Notes: a model not told the origin generated them from the sequence alone. DNA of 64,000 bases from Microbulbifer yueqingensis (GCF_900100355.1 NZ_FNFH01000001.1:1-64000); one strand, 5' to 3'. Counted from the first letter of the stretch, positions 36,288 through 44,207 are shown. Numbers and translations are program-made.

Positions 36288-37151
36288 TCAGTTCTGATTC
36301 ATCATCATGAACATCATTGCCATCATCATGCCGTCATCGTCCTTGCCGTCCTGCATCATCAGCGGGAGGAACATCATCATATTGTTCTGCTCCTCGACGT
36401 TGGCGGGGGCACCAACTGAATCGTGGGTGTGATTCGCCAGCTGCGACTGCATGTTGTTGTACTGCATCATGTTCATCAACATGTTGGTGGTGGACTGGGA
36501 CTCCTGCTCTTTCTTCAGCTGGCTGATCCTGCGGTTTTGCAGCTGCGACCAGCGCCGGAGTTGCGAGCGCGTGGTCTTGGTGAGCTTGGAAATAGCCTGG
36601 CTGTTAGTCGCAGCCAGTGTGGCAGCCTGGGTGGCCTTCTTGTCGGCATTCTTCAAGTCCTGCTGGGTGCGATTCACCCGATGGTTCAGGCTATTGATGC
36701 GACCGTTAATGGCACTGGTGGCCCTTTTGAATGTTGCCATCGGCACCACGGAAGCAGGCAGGCGTACGCGGGCCGAGCCCCGCGGTGTGCGCACAGTACC
36801 GCCACGCACACCACCGGACACGCGAATGGGCCGATAGGGCCGGAATTTCCGTCCCCCGAAGCGGCGCGGTGAAATCGCCCGGCCTATGCTCTTGGCTGCA
36901 CCGCCCATGGCCTTGCCAATCAGTGGGGGGAGCAGCATATGCAGGAATTCGGCTTCATCGTCATAGTCATCTTCGGCATAGCTTTCGCCGTCGATGCTTT
37001 CGTCATCGTAGACGTCCTCGATTTCATCATCGTCAAAGCCATCTTCTTCGACGAACAGCGCCTCATCGTCGTAGTCGGCTTCAGCGACTGCGAACTCGGA
37101 TTCGAGCGCGTCTTCCTCATACATGTTTTCCGGCAGTTCTTCCTTCTGCAT
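36288..37151 (-). CDS. Low-complexity protein: acidic N-terminus, Gly/Arg-rich middle, coiled coil, Met-rich tail
   Basis: About 287 aa. Start at ATG 37151 is preferred over ATG 37160 because AGGAG lies nine bases before the former and abuts the latter. Residues ~1-65 are strongly acidic (YDDEALFVEEDGFDDDEIED). A short hydrophobic/Gly helix follows (PPLIGKAMGGAAKSIGRAI), then a basic Arg/Gly region (RRFGGRKFRPYRPIRV), a predicted coiled coil (~135-205, NRTQQDLKNADKKATQAATL) and a striking Met/Asn-rich tail with runs such as NNMMMFLPLMMQ and MMMAMMFMMMNQN. Charge segregation suggests ordered self-assembly or membrane contact. No family recognised. Confidence 0.78.
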   Translation of the reverse strand: MQKEELPENMYEEDALESEFAVAEADYDDEALFVEEDGFDDDEIEDVYDDESIDGESYAEDDYDDEAEFLHMLLPPLIGKAMGGAAKSIGRAISPRRFGGRKFRPYRPIRVSGGVRGGTVRTPRGSARVRLPASVVPMATFKRATSAINGRINSLNHRVNRTQQDLKNADKKATQAATLAATNSQAISKLTKTTRSQLRRWSQLQNRRISQLKKEQESQSTTNMLMNMMQYNNMQSQLANHTHDSVGAPANVEEQNNMMMFLPLMMQDGKDDDGMMMAMMFMMMNQN

Positions 37152-37172
37152 GGTCGTCATCTCCTGGTGTGG

Positions 37173-37604
37173 TTAATCAACGTCTGTAACATCATCGCTG
37201 CTAGTCTGTGCCCGCCCCTGTGGGGCTGGGCACACAGCCAGCCCCGCCTGGGCCAGCACGGGTTCGATCAGGGGCAAGAGCCTCTCTATATCCCCCGCAC
37301 GGCTGCCGATGGTTCCTTCCCCCTGGCAGTGCGGGCATTCGCTATCCTCGCCCCAGCAAAGGGAGCAGGCGCCCAGCATGTCGCCGAAGAAACGCACGGT
37401 CTCTGCCAGCCCCTTGGCATACTGCTTCCACCTTGCCCGGCTTTTTTCAAGCTGTTCCAGCCGGCGGTCTTCCACTACAGCCGGAGCCGGATCACTGCGT
37501 CGCTCGATCAGTGCCTGCATCATTGCCGATAACTGGGGATTACCCTGTAACTCCGGGCGGCTGGAAAATTGCTGTTGCAGCAGGTTAAGCATCTGTTCGT
37601 TCAT
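37173..37604 (-). CDS. Small protein with a DnaJ-like double CxxC zinc motif
   Basis: A 143-aa protein of the operon. Residues 1-35 are Gln/Leu-rich helix (MNEQMLNLLQQQFSS), and residues 45-75 are a charged helix (LEQLEKSRARWKQYAKGLAE). Two Cys pairs follow (C80-x2-C83 and C90-x2-C93); the second has the CxxCxGxG form CPHCQGEG, as in DnaJ zinc fingers. The tail is Pro/Gln/Asp-rich. A structural zinc site and a chaperone-like or adaptor role for neighbouring low-complexity proteins are reasonable inferences, not established. It sits 21 bp upstream of the acidic/Met-rich protein gene. Confidence 0.78.
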   Translation of the reverse strand: MNEQMLNLLQQQFSSRPELQGNPQLSAMMQALIERRSDPAPAVVEDRRLEQLEKSRARWKQYAKGLAETVRFFGDMLGACSLCWGEDSECPHCQGEGTIGSRAGDIERLLPLIEPVLAQAGLAVCPAPQGRAQTSSDDVTDVD

Positions 37605-37652
37605 AAAGATTTCCGGTTCTCATACTTGCTCTAGACTGGCAATGACTGGCGG

Positions 37653-38264
37653 TCAGGGCAGGTAAATGGGCTCACCCTCGAACTCGTCCTCGGGTCCACT
37701 TGCCGCGAATTCTTCGTAGTATTCTGTCTCGGCCCATTCCGACTCGCCCTCACGCACCGGCACGTTGCGACAACGGCAGACACGGCGGGTCCTGGGTTGC
37801 GCGCGGCTTGGCCCGGACTGGTTTCGCTGTGAATTGCTGCTGCGGTTGCGGGCGGAGTTCACGATATTGCGCACTACCGGGATGATCGCTGGAATCGCCG
37901 AGGCAATAGCGCCGATAATCGCCCCCCAGGCCTCACCATCCTGCTGGCCGGAATAGCGGCGATAGAGCCAGTCCTCTGTGTCTTCAGGACTGCTGATTTC
38001 CTCGCTCGCGATGGCGCGGACCAGGGAGGGAATCATCTGGATCACCGCTGACACAGCGCGCCCCACGTCCTGGCCCTGGCCCTGGCCCTGGCCCTGGCCC
38101 TGGCCCACTGCCGGCAAAGCCGCGGCGGGCGCAAAAATATCGCTACCGCCCTGCTCTTCGATCCACTCCCACGGAGCCCCGTCAGCTTCATCGAAGAACT
38201 CCCCGTCTTCGATGGTTTCCCAGACTGCTTCCTCTGATTGCTCGTAATCTGCGTAGTCACTCAT
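37653..38264 (-). CDS. Acidic protein with (GlyGln)n repeat and hydrophobic helices, sigma-54 operon
   Basis: About 203 aa from the ATG at 38264, which has GGGAG seven bases upstream and overlaps the end of the preceding gene by 8 nt. Order of features: acidic, Trp/Tyr-containing N-terminus (YEQSEEAVWETIEDGEFFDE), Ala/Pro stretch, a GQ dipeptide repeated about six times, an amphipathic helix (AVSAVIQMIPSLVRAIA), and a strongly hydrophobic Gly/Ala/Ile helix (WGAIIGAIASAIPAIIPVV) that looks membrane-active. A basic Arg/Asn/Ser part with CRCR follows, then an acidic tail. Similar acidic-hydrophobic-basic segregation appears in the 287-aa protein of this operon. No family recognised. Confidence 0.78.
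   Translation of the reverse strand: MSDYADYEQSEEAVWETIEDGEFFDEADGAPWEWIEEQGGSDIFAPAAALPAVGQGQGQGQGQGQDVGRAVSAVIQMIPSLVRAIASEEISSPEDTEDWLYRRYSGQQDGEAWGAIIGAIASAIPAIIPVVRNIVNSARNRSSNSQRNQSGPSRAQPRTRRVCRCRNVPVREGESEWAETEYYEEFAASGPEDEFEGEPIYLP
38071..38106. repeat. Perfect 6-bp coding microsatellite (TGGCCC)6
   Basis: Six exact tandem copies inside the 203-aa protein gene encode the (GlnGly)n run. Because the unit is a multiple of three, copy changes would alter linker length without a frameshift. The alternation of identical codons, rather than synonymous variation, suggests recent slippage. Confidence 0.9.
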
Positions 38265-38547
38265 GCCCCGTCTCCCTAGTACAGTTTCCTTCCGGCTCGA
38301 CCTTCGACCGCCTGGCGGCGCGATACCACTGCTGGCCGTCGTTTCCGGTAACCCTGGCAACCTCACCCTCTGATTCCAGCTGTGCCAGTGCCGCCTGTAG
38401 TCCGTTCAGGCCCGCCATGACCCGGTTGCGCACCAGCCACCACTGCAGCACCCCGTCCAGCGTGTCCTGGGCCTCGGGATGCTTTTCCAGGTAGCCCAGG
38501 ATTTCGGTCTTGAGCGACTCGGTGTCGACTTGGTACGGCCAGGCCAT
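38257..38547 (-). CDS. Small winged-helix-like protein, first gene of the sigma-54 operon
   Basis: A 96-aa protein, start at ATG 38547 with AAGGGA seven bases upstream; the longer open frame would begin beyond the promoter. Residues 9-40 are helical (LKTEILGYLEKHPEAQDTLDG, then VLQWWLVRNR), and residues 45-80 read as helix-wing (LQAALAQLESEGEVARVTGND followed by GQQWYRAARR), resembling a winged-helix domain. It may bind DNA or act as an adaptor; it is not a recognised named family to me. A sigma-54 promoter lies 33 bp upstream of the start codon, so this gene heads the transcript. Its end overlaps the next gene. Confidence 0.78.
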   Translation of the reverse strand: MAWPYQVDTESLKTEILGYLEKHPEAQDTLDGVLQWWLVRNRVMAGLNGLQAALAQLESEGEVARVTGNDGQQWYRAARRSKVEPEGNCTRETGHE

Positions 38548-38579
38548 GGCAATTCCCTTGCGATTTCCCCTCCTGTTAA

Positions 38580-38595
38580 GGCAAGTCCAATGCCA
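38580..38595 (-). promoter_or_regulatory. Sigma-54 (-24/-12) promoter of the protease-phospholipase operon
   Basis: On the minus strand the sequence TGGCATTGGACTTGCC has the GG and GC doublets exactly 10 bases apart, the sigma-54 spacing. It matches TGGCA and TTGC of the consensus, and a C precedes the TGG. Transcription would begin near 38568, about 20 nt before the start codon. An activator gene lies at the other end of the operon. Confidence 0.72.
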
Positions 38596-38950
38596 GTTCT
38601 GTAACGGGTTGAATTCGCTGGATAATTTCGAAATCAGCGGGATTGGTGGGGTGGAATAGCCCCAATAAACTGGAGGCATTGCCGGGGCCTTTTCGCCCAG
38701 GTGGGGCGAAATCGCCCCGGTCGGGATTGGCGACCTTTTGCGCGACAGGAGAGATCAAGCCCACGCTGAATGCGCATGGGCAGTCGGGAGACAAGGAGAA
38801 GGAAAAGGAAAATGCGGAACGCCCTGGGGGGCTCCCGATTTGAGGTAACAGGCCCCGGCGTCCCATTGGAGAGACAGGTTCAGGAAACCCTGAAGGAAAT
38901 GTTAACCAGTACGGAGACCAGGCTGAATCCCGGCCCGCGGTCGCGGCGCC
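38596..38950. other. Gap between mdeB and the sigma-54 operon
   Basis: Contains the activator-site candidate above and otherwise no gene. The GAGACAAGGAGAAGGAAAAGG purine stretch near 38790 is unremarkable in either strand's coding sense. Confidence 0.4.
38690..38718. promoter_or_regulatory. Candidate upstream activating sequence (three alternating CGCCC half-sites)
   Basis: TTTTCGCCC, GGGGCGAAA and TCGCCCC occur back to back and form two overlapping dyads, one of them the perfect GGGGCGA-AA-TCGCCCC (38703-38718). They lie about 110-140 bp upstream of the -12 element of the sigma-54 promoter, the usual place for activator binding. The alternative reading is a 3' end structure of mdeB, but no T-run is present. 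Confidence 0.5.
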
Positions 38951-41662
38951 TCAGGCGAGTTCCGCAACCGCACGGCTAACCTTTTCACTACCGGGCGGCT
39001 CCGAAATCACGCCCAACTCCGCGCCGTGCGACCGGAGCGCACCAGTGCTTAGTTCGCCCGTCTCGCACAGAGCCGCCAGCGCCGCGTAGGCAATACTGGC
39101 CGCGTCCACCCCGAAGTGGCGGCGCAGGTCGGGCCGCGACTCACTCAGGCCGAAACCGTCAGTGCCGAGCGTCACATAGTGGCCGGGCAACCAGCGCGCG
39201 ATGCTGGCGGGCAGCGCGCACATGTAATCGGTGCAGGCGACAACCGGGCCGTCCGCGCCCTGCAGTACCTGCTGCAGATACGATTGCCGTTTTTCACTCG
39301 GCTGCAGGCGATTGTGGCGCTCTACCTGCTCGGCATCGCGGGCGAGTTCGGTATAGCTGGTGACACTCCACACGTCGGCGCGCACGCCCCGTTCTGCCAG
39401 CAGGTCCTGCGCGGCCAGTACCTGCTGCATGATGCTGCCGCTGCCGAACAGCTGCAGCCGCGGCGCATTGTCATCGTCCTGCCTGGATTCGCGGAAGAGG
39501 TAGATCCCCTTCACCACGCCCTCTTCCACCCGCTCATACGCGTCGTCCGGCAGCGCGGGCATGGGATAGTTCTCGTTGTAGACGGTCAGGTAATAGAACA
39601 CCTGCTCGCCGCGCCCGTACATTTCCTCGATGCCCTCGCGCAGGATGATCGCCAGCTCGTAGGCAAAGGCCGGATCGTAGCTGCGCAGGTTGGGCACTGT
39701 GGACGCGAGGATATGGGAATGGCCGTCCTGGTGCTGCAGGCCCTCGCCGTTTAACGTTGTGCGCCCGGCGGTGCCGCCGAGCAGGAAGCCGCGGCACATG
39801 CTGTCGGCCGCGGCCCAGATGAGATCTCCCACCCGCTGGAAGCCGAACATGCTGTAGAAGATATATAGCGGGATCGTGGGCACACCGTGGTTGGCATAGG
39901 CGGTGCCGGCGGCCAGGAAGGAGGCCATGGCACCGGCCTCGCAGATGCCCTCCTGCAATATCTGGCCGTCCGCCGCCTCGCGGTACGGCAGCAGGCTGTC
40001 GGCGTCCACCGGCAGGTATTTCTGCCCGCCGGGAGCGTAGATACCGGCCTCGCGGAACAGCGCTTCCATGCCGAAGGTGCGCGCCTCGTCCGGCACGATG
40101 GGAACTATATATTTGCCGACATTCCTGTCCTTGATCAGCTTGGCCATCATGCGCACCACCGCCATAGTGGTGGAGATGGCGCGCTCGCCGCTGCCGCGAT
40201 AGAACTCGGCAAACAGTTTTCGCTCCGGCGCCGCCAGTTCCACACAGTCCACACGCCGCGAGGGCATGGGCCCGCCGAGGGCGCGCCGCCGCTCGCGCAG
40301 GTAGCACATTTCTTCAGAGTCTTGTGGCGGGCAGTAGAAAGTGGCCCCGGCCAGCGCCTCGTCATCCAGGGGGATACCCAGCCGGCGGCCGATGGCGATC
40401 CGGTCGTCGCGGGAAAACTGTTTCTGCTGGTGCGCGGTATTCTTGCCCTGGGCCGTCTCACCCAGGCCGTCACCCTTGACGGTTTTCACCAGGATCACCG
40501 TGGGCCGCCCACTGCTCTCGGCCGCGCGGGCAAAGGCGGCGTGGATTTTTTTCGGATCCTGGCCACCGCGCTTGATCTCGCGCACCTCGTCGTCGGTCAG
40601 GCTGCTCATCAGTGCGCGCAGCTCGGGGGAGTTTTCCACCCAGTGCTCGCGCTGGGCGCCGCCCGGCCGGGTGGAATAGAGCTGGTAGTCGCCGTCCAGG
40701 GTCTCATCCATGCGCTTCTGCAACACGCCGCGGTGGTCGTTCTGCAGTAACGTGTCCCAGCCGCTGCCCCACACCACCTTGATCACCTGCCAGTCGGCGC
40801 CGCGGAAACTGCGCTCGAGTTCCTGGATGATCTTGCCGTTGCCCCGTACCGGCCCGTCCAGGCGCTGCAGGTTGCAGTTCACCACCAGCACCAGGTTGTC
40901 GAGGTTTTCCCGCGCGGCAATGTTGATAGTGCCCAGCACTTCCGGCTCGTCCGCCTCGCCGTCACCGATGAAGTTCCACACCTTGCCGCCATTGGCGGGC
41001 TTGAGACCGCGCGCCTCCAGGTACTTGGCGAAGCGCGCCTGGTAGATGGCCGACGGGGTGGAGAGACCCATGGACGCGGTGGGCGCCTGCCAGAAATCCG
41101 GCATTTGCCGCGGGTGCGGGTAGGACGAGAGGCCGCCGCCCGGCTGCAGCTGGCGGCGGAAATTTTTCAGTTGCTGCTCGGTGAGACGCCCCTCCAGGAA
41201 GGCACGGGCGTAAATGCCCGGCGCGGCGTGGGCCTGCACGTTGAGCTGGTCACCCCCATAGTGTTCACTGCGGCAGCGGAAGAAATGGTTGAACCCCACC
41301 TCGAGCAAGGTGGCGGCAGAGGCGTAGGTGGCGATATGGCCACCGACCCCGGTGCCGCTGTCGGCCGCCTGCAGCACCATGGCGATGGCATTCCAGCGGA
41401 TAATGTCCTCCGCCCGGCGCTCCAGCTCCAGGTCCCCGGGATAGGCGGGCTGCGCCGCCAGGGGGATGGTGTTGCGGTAGGGGGTGTTCAGCGGCGCCTC
41501 GTCCAGTGGCACGCCGCGGTGCACCAGGCGCTCCTGCAGTTCGCGCAGGATTTCCCGGGCGCGGCCGGCGCCCTGGTGGCGCAGGATATCGTCCAGCGCC
41601 TCCCGCCACTCCTGCAGTTCCGGGTCCTGTTCCCCGACACACTCCTGCGGATCCACTTGCAT
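38951..41662 (-). CDS. mdeB: Pyruvate dehydrogenase-type E1, probable 2-oxobutyrate dehydrogenase E1 (MdeB-like)
   Basis: A 903-aa homodimeric ThDP-dependent E1 of the AceE type: RRAEDIIRWNAIAMVLQA and GGHIATYASAATLLEVGFNHF at the N-terminus, and the ThDP/Mg site as WNFIGDGEADEPEVLGTINI with a downstream Asn motif. No E2 or E3 gene is adjacent, so it is not a normal PDH operon. Its place after methionine gamma-lyase mirrors mdeA-mdeB of Pseudomonas putida, where the E1 homologue acts on 2-oxobutyrate. That substrate is therefore inferred for this copy; plain AceE is the alternative. ATG 41662 has GAGG five bases upstream. Confidence 0.85.
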   Translation of the reverse strand: MQVDPQECVGEQDPELQEWREALDDILRHQGAGRAREILRELQERLVHRGVPLDEAPLNTPYRNTIPLAAQPAYPGDLELERRAEDIIRWNAIAMVLQAADSGTGVGGHIATYASAATLLEVGFNHFFRCRSEHYGGDQLNVQAHAAPGIYARAFLEGRLTEQQLKNFRRQLQPGGGLSSYPHPRQMPDFWQAPTASMGLSTPSAIYQARFAKYLEARGLKPANGGKVWNFIGDGEADEPEVLGTINIAARENLDNLVLVVNCNLQRLDGPVRGNGKIIQELERSFRGADWQVIKVVWGSGWDTLLQNDHRGVLQKRMDETLDGDYQLYSTRPGGAQREHWVENSPELRALMSSLTDDEVREIKRGGQDPKKIHAAFARAAESSGRPTVILVKTVKGDGLGETAQGKNTAHQQKQFSRDDRIAIGRRLGIPLDDEALAGATFYCPPQDSEEMCYLRERRRALGGPMPSRRVDCVELAAPERKLFAEFYRGSGERAISTTMAVVRMMAKLIKDRNVGKYIVPIVPDEARTFGMEALFREAGIYAPGGQKYLPVDADSLLPYREAADGQILQEGICEAGAMASFLAAGTAYANHGVPTIPLYIFYSMFGFQRVGDLIWAAADSMCRGFLLGGTAGRTTLNGEGLQHQDGHSHILASTVPNLRSYDPAFAYELAIILREGIEEMYGRGEQVFYYLTVYNENYPMPALPDDAYERVEEGVVKGIYLFRESRQDDDNAPRLQLFGSGSIMQQVLAAQDLLAERGVRADVWSVTSYTELARDAEQVERHNRLQPSEKRQSYLQQVLQGADGPVVACTDYMCALPASIARWLPGHYVTLGTDGFGLSESRPDLRRHFGVDAASIAYAALAALCETGELSTGALRSHGAELGVISEPPGSEKVSRAVAELA

Positions 41663-41714
41663 GTTCACCTCGCCCTACCCCGTTTTCAGCTCCGGTCCAT
41701 TCTCCAGAGGGAAA

Positions 41715-41745
41715 GACAGCCCGGCCCGGAACCGGGCGGGCTGTC
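41715..41745 (-). terminator. Stem-loop between mdeA and mdeB
   Basis: GACAGCCC pairs with GGGCTGTC, extended by CCCGG/CCGGG around an AA loop with one bulge. On the transcribed strand the stem is followed by TTTCCCTC. It could partly terminate after mdeA and so lower mdeB expression. Confidence 0.6.
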
Positions 41746-41778
41746 ATCACTCGTACACCGTAAATCCAGTGCCCGCTA

Positions 41779-42963
41779 TCAGCCGATACCGGCCAGCGCC
41801 TGCTCCAGGTCGGCTACGATGTCCTCGGCGTTCTCGAGCCCCACCGCCAGGCGGATGAGGGTGCGGGAGATACCCGCCGCCGCCAGCTCCTCGGGCTCAT
41901 AAGTGGAGTGGGTCATGGAAGCCGGGTGCTGGATCAGGGTCTCGGCGTCGCCGAGGCTGACCGCACGCTTGCACATCTGCAGGCCGTTGATGAAGGCCAC
42001 CGCCTGCTCGAAGCCCTGCTTGAGCTCAAACGCCATCACGCCACCGGCACCGCTCATCTGCTTGCCCAGCAGCTTGTAACCGGGGTGGTCCGGCAGGCCC
42101 GGGTAGTAGACCTTCTCGACCGCCGGGTGCTTCTCCAGGTATTCGGCCACCACCTGGCCGTTCTCGCCATGGCGCTGCATGCGCAGGTGTAGCGTCTTGA
42201 GGCCGCGGATCACCAGCCAGGCATCGTGCGGGCTCATCACCGCGCCCATGTCCTTGCGGGTGGTCATCTTGATCTGGCCGATCATTTCCGCCGGCCCGCA
42301 GAGGATTCCCGCTACCACGTCGCCGTGCCCGTTCAGGTACTTGGTAGCCGAGTGCAGCACCAGGTCGATGCCGTGCTCAGCGGGGCGCTGCAGGATCGGC
42401 GACATGAAGGTGTTGTCGATCACCGTGACGATGTCGCGCTCCCTGGCAATACCGGCCAGGGCATCCAGGTCCATCACCGTCATGCACGGATTGATCGGGG
42501 TCTCGCCGTAGATGACCTTGGTGTTCGGCTTGATGGCGTCGCGTACTGCCTGCGGGTCGGCCAGGTCCACGAAGCTGACCTCGATACCGAGCGCCGGCAG
42601 CTGGTGGTTGAACAGTGCGTAGGTGCAGCCGTACAGGCGGTGGGAAGTAACCAGGTGATCGCCGGTCTTCAACAGCGCGAAGATCGCCGCGGACACCGCG
42701 CCCATGCCGGAGCCGAAGGCGGCGGCCGCCTCGGTGCCCTCGAGGATGGCCATGCGGTTCTCCAGCTCCTCCACGGTGGGGTTGCCCAGGCGGGAGTAGA
42801 TGTGCCCGCTGGCCTCGCCGGCGAAGCGGTCGGCGCCCTGCTGTACGTCGTCGAAGACGAAGGTGGAAGTCTGGTAGATGGGAGTGGACAGCGGCCCGTG
42901 CTCACCCTGCGACTTCTTGCCGCCGTGGATGGCATTGGTCTCGATATTCTTGGATTCCCACAT
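41779..42963 (-). CDS. mdeA: L-methionine gamma-lyase
   Basis: A 394-aa PLP enzyme that splits methionine into methanethiol, ammonia and 2-oxobutyrate. The PLP Lys lies in LVLHSATKYLNGHGDVVAG. The diagnostic Cys of methionine gamma-lyases (GCTYALF; Cys116 in the P. putida enzyme) is present, which separates it from cystathionine gamma-lyases and synthases. Start at ATG 42963 with GAGAGG upstream; an earlier in-frame ATG at 43002 would overlap the region next to mdeR. The mdeR gene lies 57 bp upstream in the same direction. Confidence 0.93.
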   Translation of the reverse strand: MWESKNIETNAIHGGKKSQGEHGPLSTPIYQTSTFVFDDVQQGADRFAGEASGHIYSRLGNPTVEELENRMAILEGTEAAAAFGSGMGAVSAAIFALLKTGDHLVTSHRLYGCTYALFNHQLPALGIEVSFVDLADPQAVRDAIKPNTKVIYGETPINPCMTVMDLDALAGIARERDIVTVIDNTFMSPILQRPAEHGIDLVLHSATKYLNGHGDVVAGILCGPAEMIGQIKMTTRKDMGAVMSPHDAWLVIRGLKTLHLRMQRHGENGQVVAEYLEKHPAVEKVYYPGLPDHPGYKLLGKQMSGAGGVMAFELKQGFEQAVAFINGLQMCKRAVSLGDAETLIQHPASMTHSTYEPEELAAAGISRTLIRLAVGLENAEDIVADLEQALAGIG

Positions 42964-43020
42964 GTGTGCCTCTCTTATCGTTTTACTGCTGGCGGGACAC
43001 ATGTGTATAAGTGCCCCGCC

Positions 43021-43503
43021 CTAGGGTTCCGGCAAATCCAGCTCTGTTGTCTGCTTGAGTGCCTTCAACACGATGCTGGTATGGATCCGGGCGATGCCCG
43101 GCAGCGGTATCAGGCGCGCCGCGATGAAATGATCGAGCGCGCGGTTGTTCACGGTGCTGACCTTGATCATGTAGTCGTATTCACCGGTCACGTGGTAGCA
43201 CTCCAGTACCTCGGGCATGGCCACCAGGCGGTCGAGCACCTCGGCGATCCGCTCGTGCTGGTGCAGCTCCAGGGCGATCTCGATCAGGGCCAGGTTGTCG
43301 TGCCCCAGCTTCTCCCGGTTGAGCATCGCCGCGTAGCCGCTGATATAGCCCTCCTGCTCCAGCCGCCTGACCCGGGCCAGCGTGGCCGGCGGCGACAGGT
43401 GCACCCGGTCGGACAGCTCCACATTGCTGATCCGGCCCTCGGCCTGGAGGACCCGCAGGATGGCGATATCCGTACGGTCCAGCGACGAAACAGAGGTTAC
43501 CAT
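43021..43503 (-). CDS. mdeR: Lrp/AsnC family regulator (MdeR-like)
   Basis: A 160-aa regulator with an N-terminal HTH (DIAILRVLQAEGRISNVELSD, recognition helix SPPATLARVRRLEQEGYI) and a C-terminal RAM/AsnC ligand-binding domain (VLECYHVTGEYDYMIKV). In P. putida the Lrp-type MdeR controls mdeAB and is divergent; here it is upstream in the same orientation and probably co-transcribed. The ligand is presumably methionine or a related amino acid (inference). Confidence 0.9.
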   Translation of the reverse strand: MVTSVSSLDRTDIAILRVLQAEGRISNVELSDRVHLSPPATLARVRRLEQEGYISGYAAMLNREKLGHDNLALIEIALELHQHERIAEVLDRLVAMPEVLECYHVTGEYDYMIKVSTVNNRALDHFIAARLIPLPGIARIHTSIVLKALKQTTELDLPEP

Positions 43504-43540
43504 TTGATGGCCTTTGCAGATTAAGATTAGGCAAACCGAA

Positions 43541-43605
43541 GGTTATTCCGAATATTATTAAGACGCAAGGCACTTTCGCTAGGGATAACGAAGAATATTC
43601 CGTTT
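43541..43605. promoter_or_regulatory. Candidate Lrp-type binding sites upstream of mdeR
   Basis: Two related AT-rich words, ATTCCGAATATT and GAATATTCCGTT, lie about 45 bp apart and are partly inverted relative to each other in the 200-bp gap upstream of mdeR. Lrp-type regulators bind such phased, degenerate dyads. Low confidence. Confidence 0.3.
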
Positions 43606-43725
43606 TGGATTGGGCAGGCTTGCCGAATGTTAGGCGAGATCAGGATTCTTCCAGGGCCGACCTGCCCCCCACTTTCTAGTCCATCGAGCCTCTACTAATG
43701 TTCCTCATCAATGAGGAAGATGGAC

Positions 43726-43962
43726 ATGAAGAAACGATTTACTGAGAAGCAGATCATCCCGATCCTGACCGAGACTGAGGAAATCAGCTTCCACTGGAGA
43801 TGGTTGATTCCCGTTATGCAGCTTGTGAACCTCGCACCTTATGTAAATCGCTTCGGCAGGCAGAAATTTGTAGCGACGTTGATCAATGCCAGCTTTAACG
43901 TCGAACTCGAATGGCAGCCGCGGAAGGGGTCGATTTTTATCGTTACCCAAAAGCGCGCATAA
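43726..43962 (+). pseudogene. Remnant of an IS3-family OrfA transposase gene
   Basis: The 78-aa frame begins MKKRFTEKQIIPILTETEE, which is the characteristic start of IS3-type OrfA helix-turn-helix proteins, and then diverges into unrelated sequence (FHWRWLIPVMQLVNLAPYV). The normal OrfA core, the frameshift window and OrfB are missing. AGGAAG precedes the ATG. The rest may be chance coding or a degraded piece of the host sequence. Composition is more AT-rich than the flanks. Confidence 0.5.
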
Positions 43963-44207
43963 ACAAAGCTACCCCCTATGGCGAGGACCTGGAATTCCGG
44001 GGTATGGCAGTTAAATAACAAACTGGTAAATTATGCGCCTGCAGTGACAGACGCCGCTGTACTACGCTGGTTTCCGGAGGGATAGTGATCCAGCACCCTC
44101 CCCTCGACGGCTGTCCTCATTACCAGCCGGCCGGAAACCTGGCTAGCATTAGAACGATTTCAGGTAGGACGCGGCCGCCGCCGCAGGCGCCTCAACCGGG
44201 AAAACCC

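Noticed and set aside
38596-38950. Another small gene in the mdeB to sigma-54-operon gap
   Set aside because: Open frames here lack plausible starts and cross the activator-site palindrome.
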